The position numbers and the translations under genes are program-made. DNA of 64,000 nt from Manihot esculenta. Its lineage: Eukaryota; Streptophyta; Magnoliopsida; Malpighiales; Euphorbiaceae. The notes under the pieces were generated by a model. It did not search any database. It was given only the letters and a program-made list of their open reading frames with translations, and was not told where the DNA came from. Positions 12,325 to 25,027 of this stretch are shown one piece after another. The stretch's first letter is position 1, and every line of letters begins with the position of its first letter. The stretch is taken from positions 29,516,153 through 29,580,152 of the forward strand of contig NC_035162.2 in assembly GCF_001659605.2 (NCBI RefSeq), written 5' to 3'.

Positions 12325-12837
12325 AGATGCTACATAACAATCGCTCAAAATAAGGCATGAGATGTCACTACAAGACAGATCCACGTGGCCAGAATCTGAT
12401 AAGTAGTAGCGCGGTCCCGCCTAAGTAAAGGAAGACCCAGACATCTCAACATCCAGTTTATCATCAAGATTCGTCCTCCCCTTGATGGGACAAGTATCAA
12501 TACAAAGTTATCGTTATTAGGGAAGTCCAACGCATTCTCGTTTCGCCCGTAATCGCGGGATCACCAACCTATTAGCTAGCGATATCCCTTATCAAACAGC
12601 TAGTCATATTATTAGGAAATACTATATTTATCTCCACTTTCTTACAAAAGGAGAATAATCACAAAGACAAAGGTACGCTATTCTCTTACAAAAAAACTCT
12701 AAGCAATTTATTGCATTCATTCTCCTTTTCACTATACTGACTTGAGCGTCGGAGTGGCTACCGTGGGCACCCACCACCTCACATTCTTTTCCTTGTAGGT
12801 CTAGCCAATCATAGCACAGCTCTGTTTTTCGGCTACA
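12325..12837 (+). repeat. 5' LTR of Tat-like element
   Basis: Aligned by eye with 25740-26270 and 62641-63166. Shared blocks include GCTACATAACAATC, ATCACCAACCTATTAG, AGGAGAATAATCACA, and the end CTGTTTTTCGGCTACA. A purine/pyrimidine-balanced promoter region precedes AAAAGGAGAATAATC. The first base has mutated from the expected T. Confidence 0.75.
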
Positions 12838-12841
12838 TCAT

Positions 12842-12859
12842 TTGGTTCCATTGCAGGGA
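12842..12859 (+). other. Possible decayed primer-binding site of Tat-like element
   Basis: TGGTTCCATTGCAGGGAT lies five bases after the LTR. It resembles a mutated tRNA-Asp type site (TGGCGCCGTTGCCGGGGA) with several differences. The assignment is weak. Confidence 0.3.
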
Positions 12860-12951
12860 TATCCTTTAAATCCTCCTTATTCATTTGGATTACGATTAGT
12901 CTCCTACTCTTTTTCTTATAAAAAATACCTCTCTCTCCTTCCACTCTCAAA

Positions 12952-14358
12952 ATGGCCAGTAGTTTGCGAGCTGCTGCTAATATTGCTATCAATGAGGGTG
13001 TCATCGTTTCCTTTGCTCCTGAGAATGGACAAAACACGCCCTCAATGGTCAATGAAGTGGACCTTAATCATTTAATAACGAACAGATACTCCAATACATC
13101 CCAAGATTGTAGACTACTCTCGAGCAGTACAAGGCTCAGGAGGAGGCATCAAACATGACTCCCGAAAGAAGGGAGCAAGCCTTTGTAGACACCTCAAGGG
13201 CTCGGATAGAAACAGTCAAAAGGCAGTCTAAGGAAAGGCTGAGTCCAAAGATGAATCAAACGAACTCCGAAAGACATTGATTGGAAGCTAGTATGGAACG
13301 TGCGAAGGTACCATAAGGAACAATAGGAGGATTTTGGCTTAGATGGTACCTTGCCTCTTTTAGAAGAGATCTTAGCAGAAACCTTCCCAACCAAGTTCAA
13401 GCTGCCTAGCTTGGACAAGTATGATGAAATAGCATATCCCAGAAGCCATCTGGAAATTTTCAAGATGACCATGTAACCTCAGGATGTTACTGACTTTGTG
13501 TTATGTCAAGTGTTTCCATCAACACTCATAGGTTTCGCTTAGAAATGGTATCAACATCTAAACCCCGGTTTAATTAAAACTTTGCACAGTTTGCTACTTT
13601 ATTTAAATTTAGATTTATTACGTGTATACCTCTTAAAAAACTTTTCTCTGACTTGCAGAAGATCTGCCAGGGAGAAGGCAAGTCTTTGAGGAGTTTTATC
13701 TCACAATTCAATATTGAAGTCATACAGGTGGAAGAATTAAATCATGAGATAGTGTGTGAAGCATTGAAGAAAGGAATGTGCAATGTCAAATTCATGGATT
13801 CCTTGATTAAAAATCCAGCCACGATGTATTAATAGTTGATAGAAAAAGCTCAAAAGTATATCAGGTTGGATGAAGAAGTCTACGCATTAAGAGAGGATAA
13901 GAGGGCAAACCAAAAGCAAAGTCAAAAGCCCGAGAGGTGAGGACATAAAGGAGATCACAAGAGTTATCCCATCTCTCAAAGGAGGGATGATCAAGTAAGT
14001 ATAAGAATTATACTCCGTTAAATGACTCACAGACTCGTATTTTAATGTGATTAGAAAAAAATGACAAAGAAATCAGGTGGCCACCCGGGCTCAACCTGAG
14101 AAAGTAGAGAAATGAGACAGGACCAGGTACTATCATTTCCATGAAGATCATGATCATATGATGGAAGAGTGTCGGCAACTAAAGGATGAGATCAAGAAGT
14201 TGATAAGGGATGACACTATTTGGAAGTTCACCAAGAAGTGCAGGGAAGAGAGGAGACCTCAGCCCGAGATAACAACTCCCAAAACCACCCCTAATCGAGA
14301 GCTTATAGGAGTTATACATGTAATAACAGAAGGACCTAAGGATGATCAGGGAAAATAA
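12952..14358 (+). pseudogene. Decayed Tat-type gag
   Basis: It starts MASSLRAAANIAINEGVIV at 12952 and breaks within about 200 bp. Downstream frames carry recognisable gag: EEILAETFPTKFKLPSLDKY near 13360, CRSARE-like and SLRSFISQFNIEVIQVEEL near 13690, IEKAQKYIRLDEE near 13840, and MMEECRQLKDEIKKLIRD at 14158. The order and spacing fit the capsid domain and the post-capsid linker of Tat-lineage gag. A copy of the FPTKFKLPSLDKYDE block is on the minus strand near 62200. Several stops and frameshifts mean no functional product. Confidence 0.75.
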
Positions 14359-14617
14359 GAATAAGCAGACTATAGATGTAATTGTTGGTCTGGTAAGTTG
14401 GCAAGAACTGAAAAAGACCATTTAAAGTCTCAAAGGTCATTCGCCCAGAATAATTGTAAACCAGCCAAATTAGATGGCCGAGTAATTTTCCACTCTTGAG
14501 ATATTTGTAATATGAGAAAATTTTATTAATAACAAGTTAACGAGATATTTTTTTATATGTTGTATTCTTCAGTGACAAGAAATGATGGAATTGCCTTCCT
14601 AAAAAAATAATCAGATA

Positions 14618-15250
14618 AGAAAGGCCACAAGGGGGGTTCTGCCAGGCCAAGTCACAAGGCGAGTTTCGCTAGACCATCCGGGCATTGGCCCACTAAATAA
14701 GGCCACAAGGCGGGTTTCGGCAGGCCAGGTCACAAGGCGAGTTTCGCTAGACCATTTGGGCATTAGTTCCACTAAACAAGGCCACAATGCAGGTTCTGCT
14801 AGGCCAGGTTACAAGGTGGATTCTTCTAGACCCTCCAGGCATTGGTCCCACTAAACAAGACCACAAGGCGGGTTTCGGCAGGCCAGGTCACAAGGCAGAT
14901 TTCGCCAGACTGTTCGAGCATTGGTTCCACTAAATAAGGCCACAATGCAGGTTCTGCTGGGCCAGGTCACAAGGTGGATTCTTCTAGACCCTCCAAGCAT
15001 TAGTCCCCACTAAACAAGGCCACGAGGCGGGTTTCGCCAGGCCAGGTCACAAGGCGGATTCGACTAGACCATTCGGGTGTTGGTCCTACTAAACAAGGTC
15101 ACAAGCGAGTTTCGCCAAGCCAGGTTATAAGGCAAGTTTTGCCAAACCATCGGGGGTTGGCCCCACTAAACAAAGCCATAAGATGGGTTTTGCTAGGTCA
15201 GAAAACTGGGTGTTGGTCCCACTAAATCAAAAGTGATCATAAGGAGCCAC
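14618..15250 (+). repeat. Tandem array, about eight ~80-bp units
   Basis: Units begin GGCCACAAGGCGGGTTTCGG or variants near 14620, 14700, 14780, 14859, 14937, 15018, 15097 and 15174. Each has the form 'GCCACAAGGCGG-GTTTCGCCAGGCCAGGTCACAAGGCG-...-TTGGTCCCACTAAACAA'. Each half-unit holds a short inverted motif (GGCGGGTTTCGCC). Tandem arrays near the 3' end are common in Tat-lineage elements. Confidence 0.85.
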
Positions 15251-17337
15251 AAGACGAGACTCACTACGTATTTATCTTCTATAAGAAATTCTAAGGCATG
15301 CCCAAGACCACAGGATGAGTATAAGCCAAGCCAAAAGATTGGACATTGGTCCCACTAATCGAGGCCTTTGTGCCATGCCACGAGGCTGGTTTCGCCCTAC
15401 TAATAGCCTCATTCAAGACTTTTAAGGCATTTAAGGCCCAATCCACAGAACGGGTGTTCACAAATGAGTATTAGCCTCGAGTTTATAAGAAATCTTATAG
15501 GGTATTTTCAAATCCAGGGCATGCATTTGCTAGGCTATATATTTGGGTATTGTTTCCACTATTCAAAGGTTTTCAAGCTATTACCACTATGGTGGACGGG
15601 TGTTAACCCTTAGTAATTTTTAAGAAGTTCTTTTAAGTCTTGGATAAGGGCTGTGAATGAGTACAAGGCATATAGATGCTCAGTGAAAATAATAACAAGA
15701 TATGAGAAAGTATTTTTATTGAAGTCATAAGAGATTACATAGGAGGAGGAATATCTTTAGGTTCCATTGCCCGAGTCTCTATTACATCAGTATTTTCTAC
15801 ATTTATTATGTTGTCTGTAGAGACCCGATCATGGGGGTTGCCCTCAGCTTGTCTTTCCCCCTCTTCAATCTCATCTCCCTCCTCAAAAAAGATGTTATCT
15901 ATTCAAGTAAAGTCTTCGGAAGGAAACTATTTCACTAGCTCCTTCTTCACTGAGTCTTGGCCTTATACGAACATCTCCCTACCTTGGTCCACCATTTCCT
16001 GCAGCTCTGTCTCAAGCTTAGCAATCCTGTTAAAGGCGACTCGGGCCTCCTCAACTTGAGCCTGTAGCTCCAAGACTTGACAATGCAACATGGCCACTTG
16101 ATCCTCAACAGTCTTTGCCCGATTCTCAAGGACTAGCTTGGAAGCGTTAGCCTCATTTAGCTCAGCCTGGAGCTTGTCCACTGAATCAAGGGTCTCCTTC
16201 ATGGTGCCCTCCACTTTATCGACTCGAGTCTTCAACCTCGAGCACTCCTCGATTAAGAGCCTCCTATCTGTCTCTTGGATGCCAAACTCTCGCCTCAGGC
16301 TTTATGATGCTCCTTAGCCACGTAAGCGCAGAGGGAACTCTTTAGGGCAGAGTGCATGATGTTATCAAAAGCTGGTCTGTCTTGAGCTCATTCAAATGAT
16401 GGCGATCCTTAGGCCTCAGGGCACTTTTGATTAACAGGATGACTAGAGTAGGATCATCAAGGAGTGAGGAGGCCTAATTTAGCGCTAATGTTAGGCGTTG
16501 GATGCTCAGAGGCCATGAAGATTCAACCTCCACACTTGCAAGAGCAGGTTTAGAAGGAGTAGGGACAACAGCAAGAAGCTCGAAGGCTATAGCAGAAGCA
16601 GAGGTGCCTAGGGTAGAAGACTCAGGCTGTAAGTGGGCTGACTCTTCTGCTGTAGGTTGGGCCGGGGGAGGAGGAAGTATGATCACTTTTCATGTTGGGC
16701 GAGCACGATTAGCAGGGGCACCAGTAGCCTTAGGAACAGCCTTACCTTTACGGGCAACACACACCACTTCAGCAAATTTGCTCCTTGAACCAACTACATT
16801 TGCAGAAATTACAAAGTAAGTAAGGCAGTTTGAAACGTAAAAGAACACAGAAAGAAAAAGTACCCTGATCTCTAACCAAGGAGGTGTTTTCCCTGAGACT
16901 GAGAAGGCTTGGCAGGTGAGAAACTTGAGTCTGGCTTACTTGCAAATGACTCTGCCAAGATAAAATGGCTTTCCTTACCGCTTGAGTGATGTCCATTTTT
17001 TTTTAGGACTTCACCTTTGTCAAGAGAAAGGCTAAAGCCTTGTCCTCATCCCTCCTTAAACGGGCCCCATCCTTCCTTAATTCCATCCAAAAGTGCAAGC
17101 TTGTTTGAAGGCGCTCAGAACCCCCATATATTCGGTAACGAAAGATAAAAAACTAATTCTTCCATTACTTCAATGAGGAAGATATATGGTCGAACATGGT
17201 CAAGTGTTTCTACCTGCTAAAATACCAAATTTCTTTGTTTTTATGGGTATCCAGCTGGTACAGCTGGAAAAAGAGCACTACACTCGGTTCGATATGGTTA
17301 TTAAGGTAGATGAATAGAAAAGCCACTAGGATTCTCC

Positions 17338-17762
17338 AAGGTAATTTTCACTCATAGTCACTAAACTTAAGTCACTATTTCATGATGATCACTAAAATTC
17401 AATTTGTTTTGAAAAAATTATCAACGTTTAAATAGTTATCTGAAACAGTCACTCGGGTGAGTTTTCGATCAAATTTTTTATGAAGCGCACACGTGGCATG
17501 TCCTACGTGGCTTAAAATTTTTGAAAATCAAATTACTTTGCCACATAATTAGAGGCTTTAAACCTCTGCATGAGATTCTCAAATCCTAAGTCTCCCGTTT
17601 CTAACTCAGCTTTTTCCCGTTCCCCCATATTCACTAGTGAAGAAGTGCCTTACAACTATTCTTCTTTTTTTTTTTTCTTCATTTGCCCATTGCCGAATCG
17701 AAGGTCAAGGAGGAGCATTTGTGTAGGGGGTTCGTTCAATAAACAAGTAAGCACACTTTTTC
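17338..17762 (+). repeat. Left terminal inverted repeat of MULE
   Basis: About 420 bp matching the reverse complement of the right end (24835-25027 joined to about 22505-22722). Shared blocks include CAGTCACTCGG, GAGTTTTCGATCAAATTTTT, GCGCACACGTG, GCTTTAAACCTCTGCAT, and TACCGAATCGAAG-like sequence near 17690. The inner end in both arms reads into AAGTAAGCAC/GGTAAGTAAC, which resembles a splice donor. Confidence 0.82.
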
Positions 17763-17879
17763 CTTAGAAGGTTTAGAATGCAAATCTATGATTCTCAATA
17801 TAACCCATTTTGCTTATGATTTTTTTTAATGATATTTGTATAGGAAAAAGAAGTTTTTGAGAGTATTAAAACTTGTTAG

Positions 17880-20800
17880 TTGCAAAAGTTAATGGCAAGA
17901 GTTGGTGGTTCTGTAAAATGCACAATGAATTTACATATTTGGGAGTTAAGTGTGAGTACTCATACTATGATGGAGATTGTTGGGCAATTGAAAAATGTTA
18001 AAGTGATATGATGTCATTGGTAAGAATTAATAAAATTTGTTAAGCTTTGAAGTTGGAGGGAATACTGAAATATTTTTGGAGGGTTCCTGGTAGTGATTAC
18101 AGGGATGGTCTTAGAGTATTAGGGAGTGACTAGGATATTATGTTTATGTGTGAACATGTTGTGGAAAGGGGAATTATAGAAGTATATGTTGAGCATTTAA
18201 CAGCAGATGATTTGAGAAAAGAATTTGAAAGAGAAGCAATGAAATGTACAAGCAAGGGTGTTGTTTTAGAAGAGACTGAAGAAGAAAAACCTCCTTATAT
18301 GGTTTTAAAGAAAAAAATATAAGAGAAGTGCACCATTACTTCTGTGTGGTCCTAAAATGGATGTAAATGATCCTATTGCTCAAAGTTCACATGAAAATCA
18401 ATATGTAGGTGAAGTTAATAATGCAGCTCAATGTCCATATGAAACTCAACCTGTTGGGGAAATTAATGAGCCAGAGGGTGAACAAGAAGGGCATTGTGAA
18501 GTTAATAAGGATGTTAGGAATTCTGAACATGATACATTTTATGTTGATGATTATTCATATTTAGCATTTATGGATAATGACAAGTTTGATGATTTTTTAA
18601 ATAATATTATCAATGACAATCTTAATGAGAATGGAGAGGATGGTCATGACATGGAAAATGAGAATGTTACTATGAGGGAAAATACTAGGGAGGAGGCTCA
18701 TGTGAATGTAGGTGAGCAGGAGAGTGTACATGAATGTGATTTAGTGGATAATGATTACAACATGGAAGAAGGAGATGATGATGTTCAAATTGTCTTTAAT
18801 GAGTTGAATGATGGCTCACAATATGGTAGGCCTAAAGGCAGTAAGGAGATAGTAAGACCATCTGTTATTGATACCAATTTTACTTTTGAAGTAGATGAAG
18901 ATGATTCTAAATATGCTCCATCTGAAGATCTTTATAATGAGACAAATTCTAATGATGAGATGACAATGAGGTTTCCTGAATTTAACATGAAAAAAAGATA
19001 TTAGAGATCCAACCTTCAAAGTGGATATGATATTTTCAAATAAAGAGGAATTTGAAGATGCATGTAAGGCATATGGTATAAAAAATAGGTTCCAAATTCA
19101 CTTTCCTGTGAATGACTTGTTGAGGGTACAGGCTAGGTGTAAAAAAGCATATTGTCCATGGAGGATTTGTGCTAGCAGGCTACATCCTAAATATCCACTT
19201 GACAAAGGAATGCAAATCAAACCTGCTTGTCTTGAGCACAACTGTGGTAAAATAGAATTTTCTTATAACTAGTCAATGGATTGCTAATCATTACTTGGAA
19301 ACATTTAGGACAGACATGAATTGGAGCATAAATGGAATAGTATCAAGATTAAAGGAAGATTACAATTACATTATTACCAGAATTAAGGCATGGAGATCAA
19401 ACGAGATTGCTCTCAAAATGATACATGGAGAGGAGGCATTGCAATATGAAAGACTGCATGATTATAAATATGAGCTTTTAAGGGCTAATCCTAGGAGTTC
19501 TATAGTTTTTAAGGAGGAGAAAGGAATGTTTTAAGGCATATACATTTGCTTGGCAGCCCTTAAGAATGCCTTCAGTAGTGGTTATAAGCTAATGATATGT
19601 GTGGATGGGTTTGTTTGAAAGGTACATATGGTGGCTAGTTACTATCAATAGTGGGAATAAATCCTAATGATTGTATCTTCCCTATAGCATATGTAGTTGT
19701 GCTGAAAAGAGTGCATAGACACATGGCATTGGTTCATAGAGCAATTAAAAGAAGATTACAAATGCAAAATAGCCATCATTGGACTTTCATGTCTGATAGT
19801 CAAAAGGTAACTTTATATTTGTACTTTTATTAAATTTTGTAATTGTTAATTTCATTCCTTATGGTATACTAACATGTAGTTATTTTTATTATATTCAATT
19901 GTTGGCTGGTGTACTAGGGATTACTGAATGTCATTTCTAAAATGTTTCTAAACTCTGAGCATAGACTATGTGTTAGGCACATGTACACCAATTTTAGAAA
20001 TAAATTTTAGGGTAAGAATTGAAAGACTTGATTTGGATGGCAGCAAGAGCTACATAGAGGGCCAAGTTGAATATTTGGCTAGATAAAATTGAATCAAAGA
20101 ATAGTCATGCAAGTGAATGGCTAAGGGAAAGGCCCTGTGAGAATTGGTTAAGGGCTTGCTTTAAATCTAATGCAGTATGTGACATGCTTACCTATAGCCT
20201 GTGTGAATGCTCTAATAGGTATATTTCCCTAGATATAAGAGATAAAAATATTATCACCATGCTTGAAATGATTAGAACCAAGCTAATGAAGAGACTTATT
20301 GCAAAGAAGGAAAAAAATGAAGAGTTTTCAAGGATCAATTTGTCCTAAAAAAAAATTTGATGAAATGAACGAGTGTAGTTGCTTGTTTCAAGCACACTTT
20401 TCTAGGGATTCACAGATTCAAGTATTTGGTGGTAGAAGTCAATTTGTTGTGGATTTGGAAAACAAGAGATGTAGTTGTCGGAGATGGCAATTAAATGGTA
20501 TCTCTGGCATGCATGCTTGTGTTGTTATTTTTCAGAACAATGAACAACTAGAGAGCTATGTGCATGAGTGTTATCTGAGGGAGACATATACAAGAGTATA
20601 CAGCCATATAATACACCCAATAAATGGAAGTAATATGTTGCCAAAAGCTGATAGTAGGAACCAAATAATACCAAATGAGCCTGCTACTAGAAAAAAAAAA
20701 GACAAAAAGCAGAAAATGATGAGAAAGGAGCCAAAAGAATTAGAGAGAGCAGCTGCATCTGGGAAGCTTTCAAGGCATGGAAGGGTTTCAATGAAATGCA

Positions 20801-20916
20801 GTCAATATGGAGAAATTGGGCACAACAAGAGATATTATAAACGGGAATCCACTAGTTTAGTAAGTATTGGTATCTTTACTATTTCATTATGCATGATTAT
20901 AAATACATTAAATTGA
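17880..20916 (+). pseudogene. Decayed MURA-type MULE transposase
   Basis: Frames in order give recognisable MURA parts. A PB1-like N-terminus covers about 17890-18300 (WFCKMHNEF, DCWAIEKC, RVPGSDYRDGLRVLGSD) with several stops. An acidic Asp/Glu-rich open stretch (18357-19004, 215 codons) follows. Next is the MuDR DNA-binding region (19021-19272, FSNKEEFEDACKAYGIKNRF and CxxxxCPWRICAS). The catalytic core is only partly kept (19651-19833: GINPNDCIFPIAYVVV and WTFMSDSQK). A SWIM zinc finger CSCRRWQLNGISGMHAC lies near 20466-20516, then a degenerate CCHC knuckle CSQYGEIGHNKRYYK near 20800 in which one Cys is Tyr. Stops, frameshifts and loss of part of the DDE core make it inactive. Confidence 0.85.
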
Positions 20917-22504
20917 TTTGAACATTATCATGGTAGGCTTTCAGAATGAAGAAAAGGCCAAAAAATTTCACAATAGATTCAACCATGTCACAAACTCCTC
21001 CAATTACACAGACATTAAGAAATGCACATCAACTAAGCACTAAAGCTTCAAACCCTACAACTACAATCCAATGGATGATGGATGTATGTTTTGTTTTAGT
21101 GGTAAATGAGTTATGTGAATTGTATTCAATCTACTTGTGTGATTGAATGCAATATTTTTATGTGTTAACAGGGATCCAGTTAAAGGCTTCCATCAATATC
21201 TAGAACTTTACAAGACTCATTTAGTGATGAAAATATTTTTATAGCAGTAAATAGGGTAAAGAGACTAATATACATATCAAATATTTATATACTACTCACC
21301 TATTGTATATAATATATTTTCACTTGGTTTGTGTAAAACAATGAATGTGGAGAAAACTAAAGCCAACAGGTACATCATAAAGATCACAATGTTAGAAAAG
21401 GTAAGGGAAAAACAAGGACACAAAGACATACCAACAAAACAAGCAAGCCCCTTGGAGATGATTGAAGAAATATGTTGTCTTTACTTGATGGACTATGATG
21501 ATGAATTTTGTATTTTGTTATTTACTGAACAAAACTGTAACTGCTATCATAGGAGAAGAGTTTTTATTAGAATGTATTTTGTACTTCAAAGCTGAAACTA
21601 GTTTCAGTATGTTTTAAAGTTGAAACATTTTATCAAACTTTATATCTAACTTAAAATTTCCATTGTATTTTGTGCTTCAAATCAATGATATTTAAACATG
21701 AGATTAGATTGTGTCATAGTTCTATAATTAATTGGGATTAGATTTATCGTTGGATGACAATGATGATATTACTTTCTTAGTTTTCTTTCACATTGTACAT
21801 CATAAAAAAAATTTTCATTTCTTCCATTAAACATGAGATTACATAGTCCAAAACTAGGGTTAATCTTTCATGAACAGACATTGTAGCCTACAATATTAAG
21901 CAAAAGTTGTAAAAATTAACCCCATCAACTTGCACTTAACTACATATTTCCTATATTTTTATAACTGATAACATAATCTGTCAATTACTTTTCTATTATA
22001 ATTTTTCAAATATAATATAAAATCCATTACACATGGCTACTATTAATAACTTCTTAGCTCTACTATTAACAGTTGTAATTTCTCTGTCTTGAGCTTAAAT
22101 TCTCCTTAACAAACCAGAAATAATTTGTTTAGCACGATTTGAAAATGGCTCATCAGCCCACTGGAAAAAACTACAATAATTTCTATTTTTCAACATAGAA
22201 AAAATTATAAACCCAATAAATGACTCATCAAGCTATAGAATGAAATGCATGTTGAAAATTAAAGAAGAAAGCTCACCCAGTAATGGCACCCATAAAATCA
22301 CCTACCTAGGTTGCCACCGGTCCATGAAGTTTTCAAATTAGCATTACAGTTACAGCTACATATTGGTCGCATACTTTATTTACTTCCTTTAGACATCATA
22401 GATGACCATTTTCTTTCATTTGAGATATGTGAGTGAAATGGGTTACTTTCCTCTTCTTTCCTATACTTATCCTGTGAAGTGTGTTAGAGATAAATTCAGT
22501 CGAA
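20917..22504 (+). other. MULE 3' interior, no intact gene
   Basis: Short frames at 20946-21146 and 21329-21595 could be the decayed C-terminal tail or untranslated end of the transposase gene, but show no domain I recognise. The rest is AT-rich noncoding DNA leading into the right TIR. Confidence 0.4.
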
Positions 22505-25027
22505 ATAACAAAAACAAATTTGTTACTTACCTAGATATCGAATGAATTCCTATACAAATGCTTCTCCTTAATCTTCGATTCGGTAATGAACAGATGAAGA
22601 AGAAGAACAGATGAAGAAAGCAAACGTGGGAGAATGAAAAAAGGTTGAGTTACAAATGGGAGACTTGAGATTTGTGAATCTTATGCAGAGGTTTAAAGCA
22701 TCTGATGATCTAGCAAAGTAACTGTAATACCCGACTAGACTCCGGTATTGAAATTCCAACCTTTCGACGGAATCCCCGTTGGAATCTGGAATCTCGGATC
22801 TCGGAACCTCTTAGAAGGGTAAAATAAGTTTTTCACAAAATGAATTTTTGGTTTTACTGATGGTTTTGTGTTAAAGATTTTTAAAAGGAAGAAAAATATT
22901 TTGGAAGGAAAACCAGGTTCGGCCGCCAAACATGGTGTTGCCATAGGAGCTCTCTTTTCGGCCCCCGAAGGTGGTCTGGCCAGCCATCTATAAGATGCCT
23001 CTAGTCCGAAAATGGGAGAGTTTCTCTCTCCATTTTCGGGCAAAAGTGAGTTCTTGCCATTCCATTGTTGATTTTGTTATTTTTCCTTCAAATCCTTTAA
23101 AATATTCATGAGTTTTCTCTTGTTTTTGAAGGATTAAGTTTGACTCCAAGATTTTAAAGTTTGGAGACCATTTCTCCTCAATTCCAAGCTTGGGTCGCAT
23201 CTACTTTAGATCTTCAAGAGGTAAGTGTAGATCTTGGCCTTTTCCTTATGTTTTAAATGAGTTTTAAGAAAGGGTTAAGGGTTAAAAATGTATGATTTGG
23301 TTAGATCTAAGGTGTTAGGGTTTGTGTTAGTTTTGATGATGAATATTTGCTCTTATGAGTTTTTATGGTTGTTTGTTGGGGTTTAGGCTAGTTTTATGCC
23401 CCTATGCTTGATGAGTGTGTATGCATGTTTTGAGGGGTTGGATGTGAGGATTTGGAGAGTTTTGATGGCTAAGTGCATAAGACAAAATCGGGTTCTGCCA
23501 TTCTGGAGAACCCAGGTTCGGCCGCCGAAGCAGGGTTCGCCACCGAACCTGCCTGTGGAGGCAGCCTTTGGCCGCCTAACCTGCCCCCGAAAGGATGGAC
23601 TTTTGGATCTGTGAAGGGGTTAGGCCGCCGAACCTGCCCCCGAAAGTTAGTTACTTTCGGATCTGTGAAGGGGTTTCGACCGCCAAACCTGCCGCTGAAA
23701 GTCCCCTGCCCAGCCTTCCTTTGCTTGTTTCCTATGTATGTTTTGTTATGTTTTATAGGGTTTTTGGGGAGTTATTTAGAGTCTTGTTAGAGTTATATTT
23801 GGTCCCTCATTGGAGTCCATCTGTGTAGGATTAGACCTGGTAGACCGTAGAGGTCAGCAGTGAGTCAGCTGTTACAGTTTTAATCAAGCGTCAGCCATAA
23901 GTGAGTAGAACTGAACTATCTTTTCAAAGTAACTAAATTTTTAAGCATGTTCATACATCACGAATGCCATTTATATGTATTAGGTTATTTTGCATTAGAA
24001 TTCACGAATATGATGTATTGCATAATTTGCTATTGTTGTGGATGGATATTGAATGACCCACTAGCCCTCGAGCATGTTATGTTATGACGAATACAGAAGA
24101 CCAAGGATGCCCATTCTACGCGCCCTAGCACTATGTAAGAGAAAGACCAAGGCTGCCCATTCTACGCCCCTGACATTTATGGATATGTTATGTTATGTTT
24201 AAGCGAAAGTCTTGAGGAGCTCCGTCGAGGGCCGGGCACATTGGATATGTAGAGGGTTACTGGTGACAAGTCCATCTTGATGTGAATTGTTTGTGTTGTG
24301 ATGCATTTCATATGAACATATATTTATTAAACTATTTTTATGGTTCTGCTCACTAGGCTCTTGTAGCTTATCCCTTTCCCCTAACCCCAGGTTTGCAGGA
24401 GCGAAGATAGCTCGGGAAGTCGGTATAGCTTTTGGTACAGTTTTATTGTAATAGAAAAGTTATGGACATGTAATATCTTATGGATTAGAATTGTGCTTTG
24501 CCCTAATAATAGTTTGTAATCCTGATTTACATGATCTTTATGTAAAAATTTTATTTATAATTTATGTTTGAACCAAACTTGAGGCATGTGATGTTAACCA
24601 TACTAGAGTATTTGATGAGACTCTAATATGGATTTTATGTTTTCAGTATGATACATGCACAGATTGAGCTCGGTTTCATGGAAATGTTTAAGTTTTTGTA
24701 ATGATGTATGATCATGTATGGGATTTTATTAGGTACACAGGATGTATAGTAGGCTTGCTACGGGTTTCGGCGACCTTAAGTCGATCTGAATCTTAGCGTC
24801 GGTAGCGGTCCGGTTTTCGGGTCATTATAGTAACTTTATTTTAAAATTTTTTAAGTCACGTAGGATGTGTCACGTGTGCGCTTCGTCAAAAATTTGATCG
24901 AAAACTCATCCGAGTGACTGTTTCAAATAACAATTTAAACGTTGATGGATTTTTTGAAACAAGTTGAAGTTTAGTGACTTCCGTGAAACAATTACTTAAG
25001 TTTAGTGACCACGAGTGAAAATTACCC
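22505..25027 (-). repeat. Right terminal inverted repeat of MULE, split by solo LTR
   Basis: Inner arm is about 22505-22722 and outer arm 24835-25027. Joined, their reverse complement matches 17338-17762 over about 420 bp with visible substitutions throughout. The interruption is the solo LTR plus one copy of its GTAAC duplication. Confidence 0.78.
22723..24829 (+). repeat. Solo Tekay LTR (2107 bp)
   Basis: It begins TGTAATACCCGACTAG and ends GGGTCATTATA (decayed from GGGTCGTTACA). It is flanked by a perfect 5-bp duplication GTAAC at 22718-22722 and 24830-24834, so the full element was lost by LTR-LTR recombination. It keeps the motif TTCGGCCGCCGAA in mutated forms (near 22920 and 23520-23690), the donor CAAGAG|GTAAGT at 23221, and two direct repeats near 24100-24170 (CCATTCTACGC). 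Confidence 0.92.

Larger units (their letters stand above)
17338..25027 (+). mobile_element. Mutator-like element (MULE) with long TIRs
   Basis: The two ends are inverted copies: left GGTAATTTTCACTCATAG, and right (reverse complement) GGTAATTTTCACTCGTGG. A 9-bp target duplication, GGATTCTCC (17329-17337) and GGATTCTCT (25028-25036), differs at one base. The interior encodes a decayed MURA transposase. A solo Tekay LTR interrupts the right TIR at 22723-24829. The MULE sits in the antisense ORF of the Tat-like element, so it is younger than that element and older than the solo LTR. Confidence 0.88.
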
